The notes: generated by a model from the letters alone, not told the origin. 64,000 nucleotides of DNA from Megalobrama amblycephala (GCF_018812025.1 NC_063044.1:68890095-68954094), one strand, 5' to 3'. Counted from the first letter of the stretch, positions 46,194 through 57,061 are shown. A program made the numbers and translations.

Positions 46194-47132
46194 TCAGTCA
46201 TTGTTGCCAGGAAATGGGATACACTGGATTTTGTCTGTCAGTCTTTGCAGAAGGGAGCGCAAGTGGGGCTTTTGCTTCAAGCCACCACCAGAGCCCTTCT
46301 TCTTCTGCTTTTCTGACCTCTGCCTCAAATCCCAAGCCTTTTTCCTACAGTCACGTTCCAGATGTCCTGGCTTGCCACAATAAAAACAGCGTCTCACATT
46401 TCCAAATTGTTGTGGACGAGGATTCACAGCAGCATTCACTTGAAGCATTGCAGGAGTTTTGCTCCTGGAGACATCAAAAGCTCCAGCAGAGGAAAGCTCA
46501 CGCAAGCGTCGTCCTAATTCATCAACAGAAATGGTAGTAATATTCGGAGTTGTTATACGAATTAACTGCGCAGTGTCTTTGTTCATATTATTTAGGAACG
46601 TATTTAAGAACAATGGACAATTTTGTTCAATAGGAATTGCAGATTCCTCAACCCATGCATGTTTAAATCTATTAAAGAATGCAACAGGGCTTTCACCAGT
46701 TCTCTGTTTGGTATTGGCTGCATGCGAGATGTCTTGTTTAGCAGAAGACACTTTTAACAAAAAGGCAGTCAATTGCTTGAAAAAATCTTTAAGTTTACCT
46801 GAGCTGGCCCAAATCCAATCACCTGTTTCGTCCTCATCTTCCTCCGAATCAGTAATTAGAAGCACTCGTGAAGGTTTAGACAAATCAAGGGGCTTCGAAT
46901 CTCCAGCTTTCTGAGATACAACACGACGAACAGGCGGTGTATCGTAGATGGGGTTTAAATAATAAACTTCTTCAATCATTTCCTCCTCTGTGATTTCCGC
47001 AGGCAGTGTTTTAGTCAAAATAAAACGATAATCTCGTCCCGTCAATTGACTGTAGGCAGTTAACCGTTGCAGCACTGCCACAAATTGATGTGGTGACTTA
47101 GCCGGATCAGGCAGATCTTTGCAAATAGCCAC
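46194..47132 (-). CDS. Retroviral gag, capsid and nucleocapsid part
   Basis: The frame is open from about 47225 on the minus strand and ends in TGA at 46194. It covers a capsid-like region (QFVAVLQRLTAYSQLTGRDY, later the GESPVAFFNRFKHAW block resembling the major homology region) and a single CCHC zinc knuckle CFYCGKPGHLERDC near the C-terminus, followed by a basic stretch. It would package RNA and build the capsid. The listed first codon is GTG, not a start; the real start lies in the upstream piece, in another frame. Confidence 0.85.
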   Translation of the reverse strand: MAICKDLPDPAKSPHQFVAVLQRLTAYSQLTGRDYRFILTKTLPAEITEEEMIEEVYYLNPIYDTPPVRRVVSQKAGDSKPLDLSKPSRVLLITDSEEDEDETGDWIWASSGKLKDFFKQLTAFLLKVSSAKQDISHAANTKQRTGESPVAFFNRFKHAWVEESAIPIEQNCPLFLNTFLNNMNKDTAQLIRITTPNITTISVDELGRRLRELSSAGAFDVSRSKTPAMLQVNAAVNPRPQQFGNVRRCFYCGKPGHLERDCRKKAWDLRQRSEKQKKKGSGGGLKQKPHLRSLLQRLTDKIQCIPFPGNND

Positions 47133-47196
47133 TGCCTCCGTAACACTCAGAGGAGTAATTTTGTAACCATCTGGAAGCTGTACAAATGGAAAAACT

Positions 47197-47631
47197 TCAG
47201 TTTGTGGACGGCAACTGCGGATACAATCGATTGGTCAAGGGCTTTGGAATTTCAGCAGAAACAACGCATTCATATGGAGGAAGAGACGCATCAGGTTTCA
47301 GCTGAGACTGAGAGAGAGAGCTGTCTTGTTTTTTCAACTCTGGACCCTTATCCCAATAAGTTTTCATCTTCATCCAAACTTTATACGCATCTTTCATATA
47401 ATCAATTGGCCATCCTGGGTCACCCCAAGAACCAAAGATCATATCTTTTGCAGCACGCATATCTTCATCTTTAAAAGAACCATCGCGGGGAAACGGATCT
47501 AATTGTATTTTCCCTTCTGACCATCCCGCGAGATTAGAGAGATAGGGTTCAGTAAAAAACGCTTTATTATTGCGATTCATGAAATCCCTCGGGGTTTCCC
47601 CCATCAACGGTCGACTAATCGTTTCACCCAT
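47197..47631 (-). CDS. Retroviral gag, matrix part (frameshifted from capsid)
   Basis: Begins ATG-GGA (MGETISRP), so it has the Met-Gly expected for N-myristoylation of matrix. It stays open for 144 codons and ends in a stop at 47197, where the capsid frame has already opened in another register; the shift lies near 47200-47225. The two frames overlap slightly. As assembled, full-length Gag cannot be made. Confidence 0.85.
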   Translation of the reverse strand: MGETISRPLMGETPRDFMNRNNKAFFTEPYLSNLAGWSEGKIQLDPFPRDGSFKDEDMRAAKDMIFGSWGDPGWPIDYMKDAYKVWMKMKTYWDKGPELKKQDSSLSQSQLKPDASLPPYECVVSAEIPKPLTNRLYPQLPSTN

Positions 47632-47639
47632 TTAAAACA

Positions 47640-48072
47640 GCCAACAAAGATCTCTCCTTTGCTTAAAGAAAAGCCTTACAATTTCAGAAAATGGCCAAAC
47701 AAAATACAAATTAAAGTCTGCAGCTTTATATTAACTTTTTAGTATTTTTGGCAAAAAGAAAAATTTTAAATTCAGTATTATTCATTCAACTGCCAACAAG
47801 AACCTGAGGATATCATCATGAAATGGACTAAGAGAGAGAAAAAATTTTTCAACTCAAACTCATCTATTCCCTTCCCACGTATATAATCCGTGAGGATAAC
47901 ACCAAAAAATGAAAGGGTGATCAATCCTCTTTCACTCTTCCCGCATTTATCTAAATACGAGAATATCCACTTTTAACAAATATGAAAAAAGTGCAGGCAC
48001 AAAAATACAAGGATCAATTTCTCAACAGACAGTAAGATGCACTTAAGCATTTTATTTCTTACCTGTCTGGAG
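47640..48072 (-). other. Retroviral leader
   Basis: About 430 bases between primer site and gag ATG, expected to hold the packaging signal and the major splice donor. I could not define either with confidence. Confidence 0.5.
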
Positions 48073-48094
48073 AAATCCCGACGAGCCCCCAAAT
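48073..48094 (-). promoter_or_regulatory. Primer binding site, proline tRNA-like
   Basis: Directly after the 5' LTR the minus strand reads TTTGGGGGCTCGTCGGGATT, which matches the tRNA-Pro primer site of gammaretroviruses except for one missing C. Confidence 0.88.
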
Positions 48095-48557
48095 TGTTAG
48101 GTTTTTGCTCCTAATTCGTGCCTCATCCCAGACCTCTTATTTGGCAATTGAATGAGCAATCACTCAGCGCTGAGGGAGAATATAGTCTCCTTTTATTGAT
48201 AAGAAAAGAGAGAATATATAGAAAGAGTACAAGGGGTGTAGTATAGTTTCAGCCAATGAGAAAGAGAATACATCATATAGATCATGTTATAGGAATGTGA
48301 TACATATAGAAAAACAAGTCTAAATATAGTCATCTATTGGTCAGGTACCCATGAGGTCCCTTAGCATCCCAAGGACCTTCTCCTAAGCAGGGACCATTCC
48401 CTGTTTCACATTTACTCCTAGTAGAGCCTTATATGGAAATGGTTCTGGTACATAGAAAACCATATGTTTAAAACATAGTATACAACTTTGACAGAGGAAA
48501 AAAAAAGGAGCCTCAGTCCACATACTTTCAATGCTGAGACCAACATAAAATCTATCA
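48095..48557 (-). repeat. Retroviral 5' LTR
   Basis: 463 bases, homologous to 40382-40858. TATA-like and CAATAAAA signals are conserved. It drives transcription leftward, away from the host exons at 48627-50010. Confidence 0.95.
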
Positions 48558-48626
48558 ATTACTGTTTGTGTTTGTAATATGTAATATTTTTGTGCTTATC
48601 TGTTGTTTTATATATTCATTTTGTAG

Positions 48627-48694
48627 GATCAGTACAGATTTGTTATTGGAGATACAGTGCAAGCTGTGTGGAATCAAAGACCTGTATTGATGAG
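48627..48694 (+). CDS. Host gene, third-from-last coding exon
   Basis: Acceptor TTCATTTTGTAG at 48626 and donor GAG|GTGATG at 48695 bound 68 bases. Read in the phase that joins the next exon it gives SVQICYWRYSASCVESKTCI with DE, no stops. The preceding exon is not in view: it must lie left of the provirus. I do not recognise the protein. Confidence 0.6.
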
Positions 48695-49028
48695 GTGATG
48701 TTCCATGTTTTTCCATTAATTCAGCCACCCTCATCACACACTATAAGCTAAAACACTGCCATCAACTGTCCTTATAGCTTTTAAATGCTTTGAATCTTTT
48801 CTGTTTGCAAGTAATAAATTCTCACCTGTGCACTTACAAATCCCCATCTAATCATTATATATTTATATTTACATATAATGATATTATATAATTATTTTCA
48901 AAGCAAAACCCCTCAATTTGCTTGGGCCTTGGGTTTTTTATCTATATTTGTGTAATTGATAAAGTTATGTTTAATTCCTTGTAGAGTAGGAATAAAAATG
49001 TTTATAAAAATGTTCTCTATTTTGAAAG

Positions 49029-49133
49029 GCCAGTGTCAGTGAAGATGGTGTGGTCACTGGAATCCTGGTGTTTGTGGGAAATGTGAAGGAGCTTCTCCCA
49101 GGATTCTACAACAGTGTTGTCCTGATGACTGAG
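49029..49133 (+). CDS. Host gene, penultimate coding exon
   Basis: 105 bases (35 codons) between TATTTTGAAAG and GAG|GTAATT. It reads [20 protein letters not shown] then [15 protein letters not shown], in phase with both neighbours. The hydrophobic stretches suggest a membrane protein. Function unknown. Confidence 0.68.
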
Positions 49134-49920
49134 GTAATTCATCTTGGGTGATGCAGTTGCGGTCAAAAGTTTACTTACACCTTGCAGAATGAACTGCTTC
49201 ATCAGGGAAGTACTAAATAAAGAAACAAATACAATGCTAATTTGTATGATTTGTTTGTTTTATAATAAAGTTATGATTATGTAAACTTTAGAATTACATA
49301 ATCATATTTCTACTCTAAATTGTTTTTTGAAATATAAACATTTAAATTGTAGCTGTCATAAATTATGTATTCAAACATTAAATACATAAATTAATTATAA
49401 AAAAAAATATTTAAAATAAAATTATAATGAATATGTAATGTGGTGCATATAATTAGCAGAATGCTCCTCTCTATAGCTGACTAATGAGTTTATGCTGAAT
49501 ATGATTTTTCTGAAGTAAATGTGATGTTACGTGACATTGTTTACAAGCTGTTTCATTGACGTCTTTCCGCGCGTTGAAACACTGATTGAGCGATTAAATG
49601 TGACAACTTATGGGTCAGTTGTACTGTATGTTGTAACACACCTTCAGATGTTCATTCATATTTATTTCACACTGTAACTGGTATTAAAGTGGAGGAAATT
49701 ATCAGTACACAGTAAACATCTTGGCCACAGGCTTCAATCACTATCAGCAACTCTTTGCCTTTAGGGAATACCAAATGGGTTTTTATTATTTTCAAACCTA
49801 CAAAGGTGGATATAAACTTTGGAGTTCTGTATATATATCTATATCTATTGATTTCATTCGATTGAACCAATTATAATAATGGACTGACTCTTACTTCTTT
49901 TTTGTTGTTTTTTCCTCCAG

Positions 49921-50010
49921 GTATTTATTTTTTTTACTTTCTTGCCTCTTTGGAACATGTTCATTTATGCATACTGTGTAGAGGTGGTTCGCAGCTTCAT
50001 GGACATTTGA
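49921..50010 (+). CDS. Host gene, last coding exon
   Basis: A strong acceptor (long T tract ending TTTTTTCCTCCAG at 49920) opens the exon. It reads VFIFFTFLPLWNMFIYAYCV then EVVRSFMDI and stops at 50008-50010. The sequence looks like a transmembrane helix and a short cytoplasmic tail. Together with the two previous exons it forms 86 codons without a stop, and all three junctions fit one phase, which makes a real gene likely. The provirus just upstream is antisense to it and probably intronic. A polyadenylation-like AATAAAA near 50421 could end the transcript. Confidence 0.7.
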   Translation, partial: VFIFFTFLPLWNMFIYAYCVEVVRSFMDI

Positions 50011-51060
50011 GGTTTTCTGCCGATGAAGAGCTTCTGGGACATTGACATAAACAGCACTTTTTCATACAACTTAAAAAAAGGTGGTGACAGACAATTTTGG
50101 TTTTCTTGTTTTTGTGCCTTTGGAATTCATTGTTTTTTTGTTTGTTTTATTTTTTTCTTTTCAAAATTACATTCACTGTAATGCTGGAGTAAGATTTTAG
50201 AAGAAACCTTTTTGTCCTGTTTAATGTTTGTGCTAGTAAGGGTTGCAGAGCTTATAAGTAACAAGGTTTACAAAAGGTAACACTTTACAAAAGGTCTCGC
50301 TTGTTAACATCAATTAATATATTAGATAACATTATCTAACTATGTGCATTGACTTTTTTTTTTACAGTATTTATCAATATTTGTTAACATTAGGCAATAA
50401 TTTTTTTTTTTTCTCAAGTTAATAAAATGTATAGTTATTGTTCATGTTAGTTTACAGTGCATTATCTATTAACATATGCAACTTTTGATTTTAATAATGC
50501 ATACGTAATATTAACTAGGATTTATAAATGCTTAAAGTATTTTTCATTCATAGTTCATGTTAACTAAAGTAGTTAACTAATAGAAAATTATTGTACAGTG
50601 TTACCCAAAGTTTTGAATCTTTTCTTTTCTTTACATTTTGTTTGTATTAATTCATGGGTGTTATCTTATTTATCATCTTATACAGAATGATTTTATCTGA
50701 AAATGTAAAAATGCAGAAAGATTGTGATGGTAGGTTTAGGTACCTTTGTATGTGATGGAGAAAATTATAGTGCATATAAACCTCACTGTCCTCCAGACTC
50801 TTTCTAAATGAGAGTTAAAGTGTTGTAATTGTTTGTGATTGTGTATAGTGTTTCTTGGGTTTTTCTTGTGCATCAACAAAAAGGTTTTTGTGCATTTGTT
50901 TTAGAGATTATTTTGTCAGTAAATGTAGAGGGTTTCAATTTGCATTTGTGTTGATTGTAATATTTTGAAATATACTAAATTGTAACTTCATTATTATATG
51001 TACAAAAAATGTAATTACAAATGTATTAAATTATATAATAGTGTACATGTAAATTACATT
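50011..51060 (+). other. Probable 3' UTR and flank of the host gene
   Basis: A/T-rich sequence without open frames. The first 400 bases are likely untranslated region; beyond that I see nothing defined. A TTAACATNNATTAA-type stretch at 50290-50600 looks like an old repeat. Confidence 0.4.
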
Positions 51061-51935
51061 AAAGTATATTTAAGTTCGCATTAATTGCTTGTCAGTACAT
51101 TCGGAAGTATACTTTTACCATATTTTGAAGTACATAAAAAATTGTATTAAAGTCCTACTTAAGTGCTTTAAAAAAATCACTCAGAAGTTCAACTTATTGC
51201 ATTTAATATGAACTTAATCTGTGATATATTTGAAATTAATTACAAATAGAATGCACTTAAGCGGCTGAAAACATTACATTTAATTCACACTTAAGTGTAT
51301 TGATAACTGATATTAAAATATATTTTAGTTCACATTAATTGCTTGTTAGTACATTGGGCAGTGCACTTTAACTATATTTTAAAGGTACTAGAAGCAATTA
51401 CGAAGGTTGTCATAAAGTTGTATTAAAGTACCACTTAAGTTGTTCAAAAAAATCACTCAAAAGTTCAACTTATTGCATTTAATATTAACTTAATCTGTGA
51501 TATATTTGAAATTGATTACAAATAGATTGCACTTAAGCGGATGAAACATTACATTTAATTCACACTTAAGTGTATTGATATCTGATATTAAAATATATTT
51601 TAGTTCACATTAATTGCTTGTTAGTGCATTGGGCAGTGCACTTCAACTATATTTTAAAGGTACTAGAAGCAATTACGAAGGTTGTCATAAAGTTGTATTA
51701 AAGTACCACTTAAGTTGTTCAAAAAAATCACTCTTAAGTTCAACTTATTGCATTTAATATGAACTTAATATGTGATATATTTGAAATTAAGTACAGATAT
51801 AATGCACTTAAGCGATGAAAACATTACATTTAATTCACACTTAAGTGTGTTCTTTTAAAGTATATTATTTTTGCAATAAGTACACTTTATAAAAGTATAC
51901 TAAAGTGCACTTTTTTTTCACAAGGGCAGTGACTC
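51060..51935. repeat. 275-bp tandem repeat, three copies, rich in AAGTACACTT words
   Basis: The block AAGTTCAACTTATTGCATTT starts at 51185, 51461 and 51736, spacings 276 and 275. Each unit also contains CACTTAAGCGG and CACACTTAAGTGT. The right end reads AAAGTGCACTTTTTTTTCAC, as in the element ending near 57352. I interpret it as a MITE whose core has been tandemly amplified. Confidence 0.85.
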
Positions 51936-52859
51936 ACGTTTTACTAAAATAAAGGATATAATTCATGAAACACGCAACAATTTCTTAATCAGTGTCCAAA
52001 CAGATAGGCTATATTTTTCCTAAGTAGTTATCTGTCAAAATAAAGGACAGGTAACGAATAACAAAGTATGTGCGTGTCAAAAATCCATAGTGTTTTATTA
52101 AAGGAGTTTAAAATATAAATAAAAAATGTATTTGTGATAAATATAGGCATAATATGTGAGAAAATTGACATTTTGCATAAAGATAAATGTGCTTAGATGC
52201 ATTTGTTGGATAACGTGGTTAAAGCTCCACTCAGCGGTCAAAAGCTGCAAATGCACTTTGCGACGCGGCAGCGGCGGCGGCGGCGGCGGCACGCGCGGCG
52301 GTAGAAACACTGTTTTGGATGGCCACCTACTGTATAACACTAGCCTAGTGGTTTTTGGATATTTTACTGCAAATATCTTACAAATTGTACCTTTAACAAT
52401 TATTAAATTATCACGAGCAATAATCGACAATGATGTTTTTCAGTTACAAGGCAAAGAGTTACTGTCATAACAGCTTAAACACTTCTAGGAATGACGACTG
52501 CTAGATGTATGCATCATATTTTGTGTCAAATTAGTACATTTAATCATTTAATAATTAAATTAGTTACAAGACGCAACATTCACTTCTTATTAGGCAAATT
52601 TTATTGTGACGCTTTAATATCTGAATTATATTATCAGAAAACGGAGCTGTACACATGTGGGTTTATGACTGCTATACATTTACCTGCCACAAGATGGCAC
52701 TGTTTTCAACATTCTTAAGGAGAGGGTATAGTAGAGAAAGATGGCAGAAAGGGAATATAAGGAATATAAGTGTTCACAATATCATTACATTCTTCCAGCA
52801 CAGCTGTAGGATTTTTTTATTGTTTTATTTTGTAATGATTATAATAGATCCGTTAGTCT
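51936..52859. other. Intergenic sequence with a GCG-repeat MITE-like segment
   Basis: At 52262-52298 there is a (GCG)n run in an otherwise A/T-rich area. The surrounding 52100-52460 segment, including GTGGTTTTTGGATATTTTAC, resembles a fish MITE, but ends were not paired. ORFs across it on both strands are not credible. Confidence 0.4.
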
Positions 52860-53060
52860 GAGATCGATTCTTTATTCTAGTGAAGTTTAGAGCAGATCTG
52901 AGATCGATTGCTCATCACGCTCTCTCACACGGTATCACGAGAGTTCCTTCATGCAGGTGAACATTATCAGGTGAGATCGCGAGAGTTTGCTCATACGAGT
53001 AAACGGCATCACTGGAAAACATCACTCATCATCTGTTGTGATCATTCTCAGGTAACGGAT
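52860..53060 (+). promoter_or_regulatory. Possible untranslated first exon or promoter relic
   Basis: The stretch contains a duplicated GATCTGAGATCGATT word and several exon-end-like junctions (TCATGCAG|GTGAAC, TATCAG|GTGAGA, TTCTCAG|GTAACG). An acceptor-like TTCTTTTTTTCAG lies at 53540-53552, followed by an AGAGAAATG. It may be the start of the locus whose YqaJ-like piece sits at 54016. Nothing firmer can be said. Confidence 0.25.
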
Positions 53061-54000
53061 CACTAAAGTTATTATAATGCATTTAGAAAACGAGTTTAAA
53101 TGTTGATGACATGAGTGTGTGTTATTTGAAAGAGAGTAAAAGTTTATTTTGAGTGTGTCAGTGGTGTACACGAGTGGAGCACGTGGTAGCCGGGCCTAAT
53201 GCATGGGTGTGTGATGCTAATATGGGTTTCGCCATGTGGACAAGCTAAAAGGCCTTGATATAGTTTGTGTTATGTTTCATACTGTTTATTATTTCAGCTT
53301 TAAATGCATTAATTTGATGAGGAAATCTCAGATTATTGGCATGAATTAGAGTGACGAAGTGATCTCACTACAGTATTGTTAATGGAGATTTGAGCCAAAG
53401 CTAGCTCTTTAGCAGCCCACAGGTGTACAAGTTAAAGCCCTTTCAATCAACTGTTAGCTGTTTTAGCTTGAACATTCCTATTCAGCTATAAGTTGAATTT
53501 AATTTAACATTTAAATCAATTTGTTTAATTGCCTTCCCTTTTCTTTTTTTCAGAGAGAAATGTAGTCGCACGTTGATCTGCCAGTCATGGGTCTTTCATG
53601 CAATACCTCTTCTCATCTTTGCATAATGATGCATTTAAAAGTTAATGACCAAACGCATCGTTATAAAAGTATAAAAGTTCACAATGCTGTTGCAGATGAA
53701 ATATAATGTGGATAACATTTAATAAATATCTTTTTAGAGTTAAATGTGTAAACAACCTGTGCAACCATAGCAACCTGGAATTATCAGAAATGGATAAGAC
53801 TATAATATTTATTTTTAATTAAGAAAATGTGCATAATTAAGAAATGATTATATTAACATGTTGCCTATTGTGCGACGCCTACAGCAGAATTCGAATGAAG
53901 TTTATCAATAAATATTAGAATATGCCGTGTATATTTTTATCACCGCTTAAATGACACCTTTTTAAACTGAAAACAGACTTTTAATGCGTTTTTGCCATTC
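53061..54000. other. Unassigned sequence before YqaJ fragment
   Basis: A/T-rich, no repeat ends or exons firmly identified apart from the acceptor-like site at 53552. Confidence 0.4.
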
Positions 54001-54015
54001 ATAATTTGTTTGCAC

Positions 54016-54218
54016 TGAAGAGGAGTTCTTACACAAGTCTGAACACAGTCTTGGATATCACTCAGAAAGTTGAGGAGGCACGTGACCAAAGCTCTTGTCC
54101 TGACTGGCATGAGCTCCACAAATCAAGGGTTACAGCCTCCAGACTTCGGGAATGGTGTGCTTTGTCAAATCCCTCGCTGAGCGTCCCATCAGGGAAAACA
54201 GGCAGACAGCAGAAATGA
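54016..54218 (+). pseudogene. Fragment of a YqaJ-type nuclease gene
   Basis: The frame includes CPDWHELHKSRVTASRLREW, which fits the N-terminal motif of YqaJ/lambda-exonuclease-like domains (W-H-x-x-R-x-x-R-x-T-A-S). Fish genomes carry many such genes, often transposon associated. Here the frame stops after about 65 codons and no catalytic D...ExK part is seen, so it is a fragment or one exon. Confidence 0.5.
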
Positions 54219-55001
54219 GAAGAGGTGCAGAAATGGAGTCATAGGTATCAGTTGAGTACAGCAAGATGATAAATGTTAACTACTCACCTTTGACCAAATC
54301 CTTTATCCTAATGTGAAGTGTTCAATCCCACTGAATATCCTAAATTTGGGCTTGTTGAAAATAAATGCCCTAAATAATGTCAAAAACTTAGTTCCTGCAA
54401 ATGTTCTCAAATGGAGCATGGGTTCATCGCTATAAAATAGCCATGCGTACTGTTGGTAAGTGCAGGAATGCAGTGGTGTGATTTTGTGTTTCGGGGGAAG
54501 ATTATCTTGTGCAGCACATCTACAGTTACACAGCTATGCATAAAGTTATTTGAGAGAACTTCAAACACACATGCATAAATACCTGACAATGAAACATTAA
54601 TTCTGATTTAAACATGTTTATTTTAAATGTACAGTACAAAAAGTTGTGATTCTTATTTGATTGTTTCTATTTTTACACAAATACGTATTTTTGATGAGTT
54701 GTTTTTACATGCACTGAAAGTTGTCAATGAAACAATATTTAAAGGAAACCACAAGTGTTTAAAATGAATGTGGAATGGATACAGTATCTTATTTGAAACC
54801 ACGTCTTAACTAATGCCTTGTTTTGATGATAATTTGACAACAGGCACACAGCTGTACAGAGCTCAAAACATGTCAGGGCGTGTCATGATACATTCCACAA
54901 TGTAAGATTGGCTGTAGCTCGGGTGTTTTCCAGAAAGCAGGTTATGTGCCATACCTGGATATGTGACGGGTTTAAAGTACAGTACTTTAGGATTTTATTT
55001 C
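54219..55001. other. Unassigned sequence
   Basis: No supported gene or repeat. The 60-codon frame at 54407-54589 (minus) is unsupported. Confidence 0.4.
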
Positions 55002-55004
55002 TAA

Positions 55005-55921
55005 GGCTGCATCCGAAAACTGGAAAATGCTGCCTTCTGAGGACATATTTCAAGGTAGGAAGGCATCAAGACACATCCGGATCCAATGTTAGCTTCACTT
55101 CCTGTTTCCTGAGATACCTTCATCTGATCGATTTTTGAAGCAGGGATGCAAACAAACAGGTAAGGAGGAAAAAAGGTGAGAACATTGTGTGGGACGGGGG
55201 CATGCTGCGCATGTAATTTTTTTAAAAGTTATTTCCTTCATGCTCATTTGTAGTTACTTACAGGGTAATAAAAAAGAAATGTAAAAATCTCTTAAATGTT
55301 AAAAACGGTAATTTTTCTTGCAAAAAAATTAACATATTGTTGCAACATTTGACCAAAAATCAACATTTGGTTAAAATCTCATGTAATAAATAATGAAATG
55401 CTATGTAGGATACCCTTGTAAGACCCCCCCCTACCCCTCATAAAACACTTTCTCATTGGATCTATGCAAATCCCACAGGTGACCTATTTTGATCTCATAA
55501 AAGTGAGTTCTCACCTAAAGGTGAGGAGTTTGCATCTATGTTGAAGGAAGCATGTATCATTGGCTGCCTTTGATATCCCACAATCCTGTGCTTTCCATTC
55601 TGTGACAGTTGAGCTAGAAAAATAAAGATGGCATCCGAAAGTTGCGTTTGCTGCTCAGTTTGTGTGTAAATGTACGATTTTGACCAACATATTTCAATTT
55701 TGATATTTCTATTGAGAAATTACTACTGTAGTAATTAAATATTTGTTTAGTTCTCACCAAAGCTCGCGTTATATTGCTGTAGATCATTAAACTGTTAGGC
55801 TGCCTCAGAAGTCTGTCCAAAATCAGTTTCGTGCCCTTCATGCTCAAATGCTGCCGTACAAGTTATTCTCTTATAAGACAGCGAGGCAGCAAGACAGCTA
55901 CCTTGGTTTTCAGATGCAGCC
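55005..55921. mobile_element. PIF/Harbinger-type non-autonomous element
   Basis: Ends GGCTGCATCCGAAAAC and GTTTTCAGATGCAGCC, one mismatch in 16. TAA flanks both sides (55002-55004, 55922-55924), the 3-base target expected for Harbinger. 917 bases, no transposase. Confidence 0.75.
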
Positions 55922-55924
55922 TAA

Positions 55925-56100
55925 ATCTGTGTTAGTGAGCACTTCTCCTTTGCTGAGATAATCCATCCACCTCACAGGTGTGGCATATCAAGATGCTGAT
56001 TAGACATCATGATTATTGCACAGGTGTGCCTTAGGCTGGACACAATAAAAGGCCACTCAAAAATGTGCAGTTTTATGGGATGGGATGCTCCCTCACAGGA
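55925..56100. repeat. Fragment of a widespread vertebrate repeat
   Basis: The block with CCACCTCACAGGTGTGGCAT and TGCACAGGTGTGCCTTAGGC followed by CACAATAAAAGGCCAC is one I recall as dispersed in vertebrate genomes. I cannot name its family with certainty. The Harbinger-type element appears to have inserted at its edge. Confidence 0.35.
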
Positions 56101-56560
56101 AGAAAAGAATAAAAACATTATTTGACACAGTTCAATATATAGATTTTATTCACTGAGAGACACACTATATGACAAAGCAAGGAGAACCCTACCATTTAAA
56201 TGCTGCAATTTTGCATAATTTAAAGTGCATAATAATGCATAATTTAAGTGTAATTAAATGTAATTGTAGCTTATGCAATTTCAATAAAGGAAAATATTGC
56301 TCAAACATTATTTATAGCTTGTGTAACAGGTATACAAAGTATACGGCTAAATATTGTTATAATTCACACAACATTGTTCTCTTACACATTTTATATGGTT
56401 TCCTGATCTAAATGTGCGCTTCCCCTTTAAGTGTTGCGTGGTCACAGTATGACTATATGATAATTTCCTGTCCTGCCTCCTCCTCTTCCCTTTTGAAATG
56501 TGATTCAATGGGAGGGGTAGGTTTCTTTTGTCATCCTGCTAATTTGATTTAATCCTTATT
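56101..56560. other. Unassigned intergenic sequence
   Basis: A/T-rich; an 80-codon frame at 56169-56411 is chance. Confidence 0.4.
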
Positions 56561-56569
56561 TTAATTTAA

Positions 56570-57061
56570 AAAAGAAAGATAGACCTATATATTTACATCC
56601 CAGAACAAATCTTAAAGATTCTAGAGGATTACAAACTAAACAACCAGTGAGTATGTATATTATCAAGGGGAGGTTAATCAACCGAATCCAGCTGGAGAGT
56701 TTTAACATGTGCAAGAAAAGGCTTCCAGATTTTACTGAAAGCACTGTTAGGCCCTCGTAAAGAGTATCTAATCTTCTCTAGTTTCATGAAAAACAGGGCA
56801 TCTTTCATCCAATGTGTGAGAGGCGGTGGCTGAGGGCTCTTCCAGTTTAACAAGACTACACGTCTAGCAAGCAATGTGAGAAAAGCGACAAAGTTAGAGA
56901 AGTGAGTGGACAGTGGAAGGCCACCAGGCAGCACCCCAGAAAGGCCTATGATAGGTGATGGTGGTATGTCTACAGATGTAATGGCTGAGAGAGAGAACTA
57001 AACACTGACCCCCAAAACAAAGAAAGAGCTGGACAGGTCCAAAACATGTGGCTTAATGTGG
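56570..57061 (-). pseudogene. L1 ORF2 C-terminal remnant, 3' piece
   Basis: On the minus strand the text reads SHMFWTCPALSLFWGSV, then after a shift and more sequence HFSNFVAFLTLLARRVVLLN and WKSPQPPPLTHWMKD. These are the C-terminal region of fish L1 ORF2. The frame is interrupted once near 56990. It continues the piece at 57356-57745. Confidence 0.75.

Larger units (their letters stand above)
40382..48557 (-). mobile_element. Nearly complete gammaretrovirus-like endogenous retrovirus
   Basis: An 8.2-kb provirus on the minus strand: 5' LTR at 48095-48557, primer site, gag, pro, pol, env, polypurine tract, 3' LTR at 40382-40858. Class I placement rests on the proline-tRNA primer site, the pol domain order (protease, RT, RNase H, integrase) and an env with CX2C and CX6CC motifs. 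The LTRs differ at roughly a dozen single positions plus a small indel around 40658-40675, so integration is fairly recent but not brand new. gag is frameshifted and there is a frame break between pro and pol; pol (apart from one N) and env frames are open. No clean flanking duplication is visible. Confidence 0.93.

Noticed and set aside
42609..46914. Plus-strand ORFs across the retroviral pol and gag
   Set aside because: Shadows of the minus-strand viral frames, which contain the known motifs.
52255..52300. (GCG)n run as a CpG-island promoter
   Set aside because: It is confined to about 40 bases inside a repeat-like, A/T-rich stretch.
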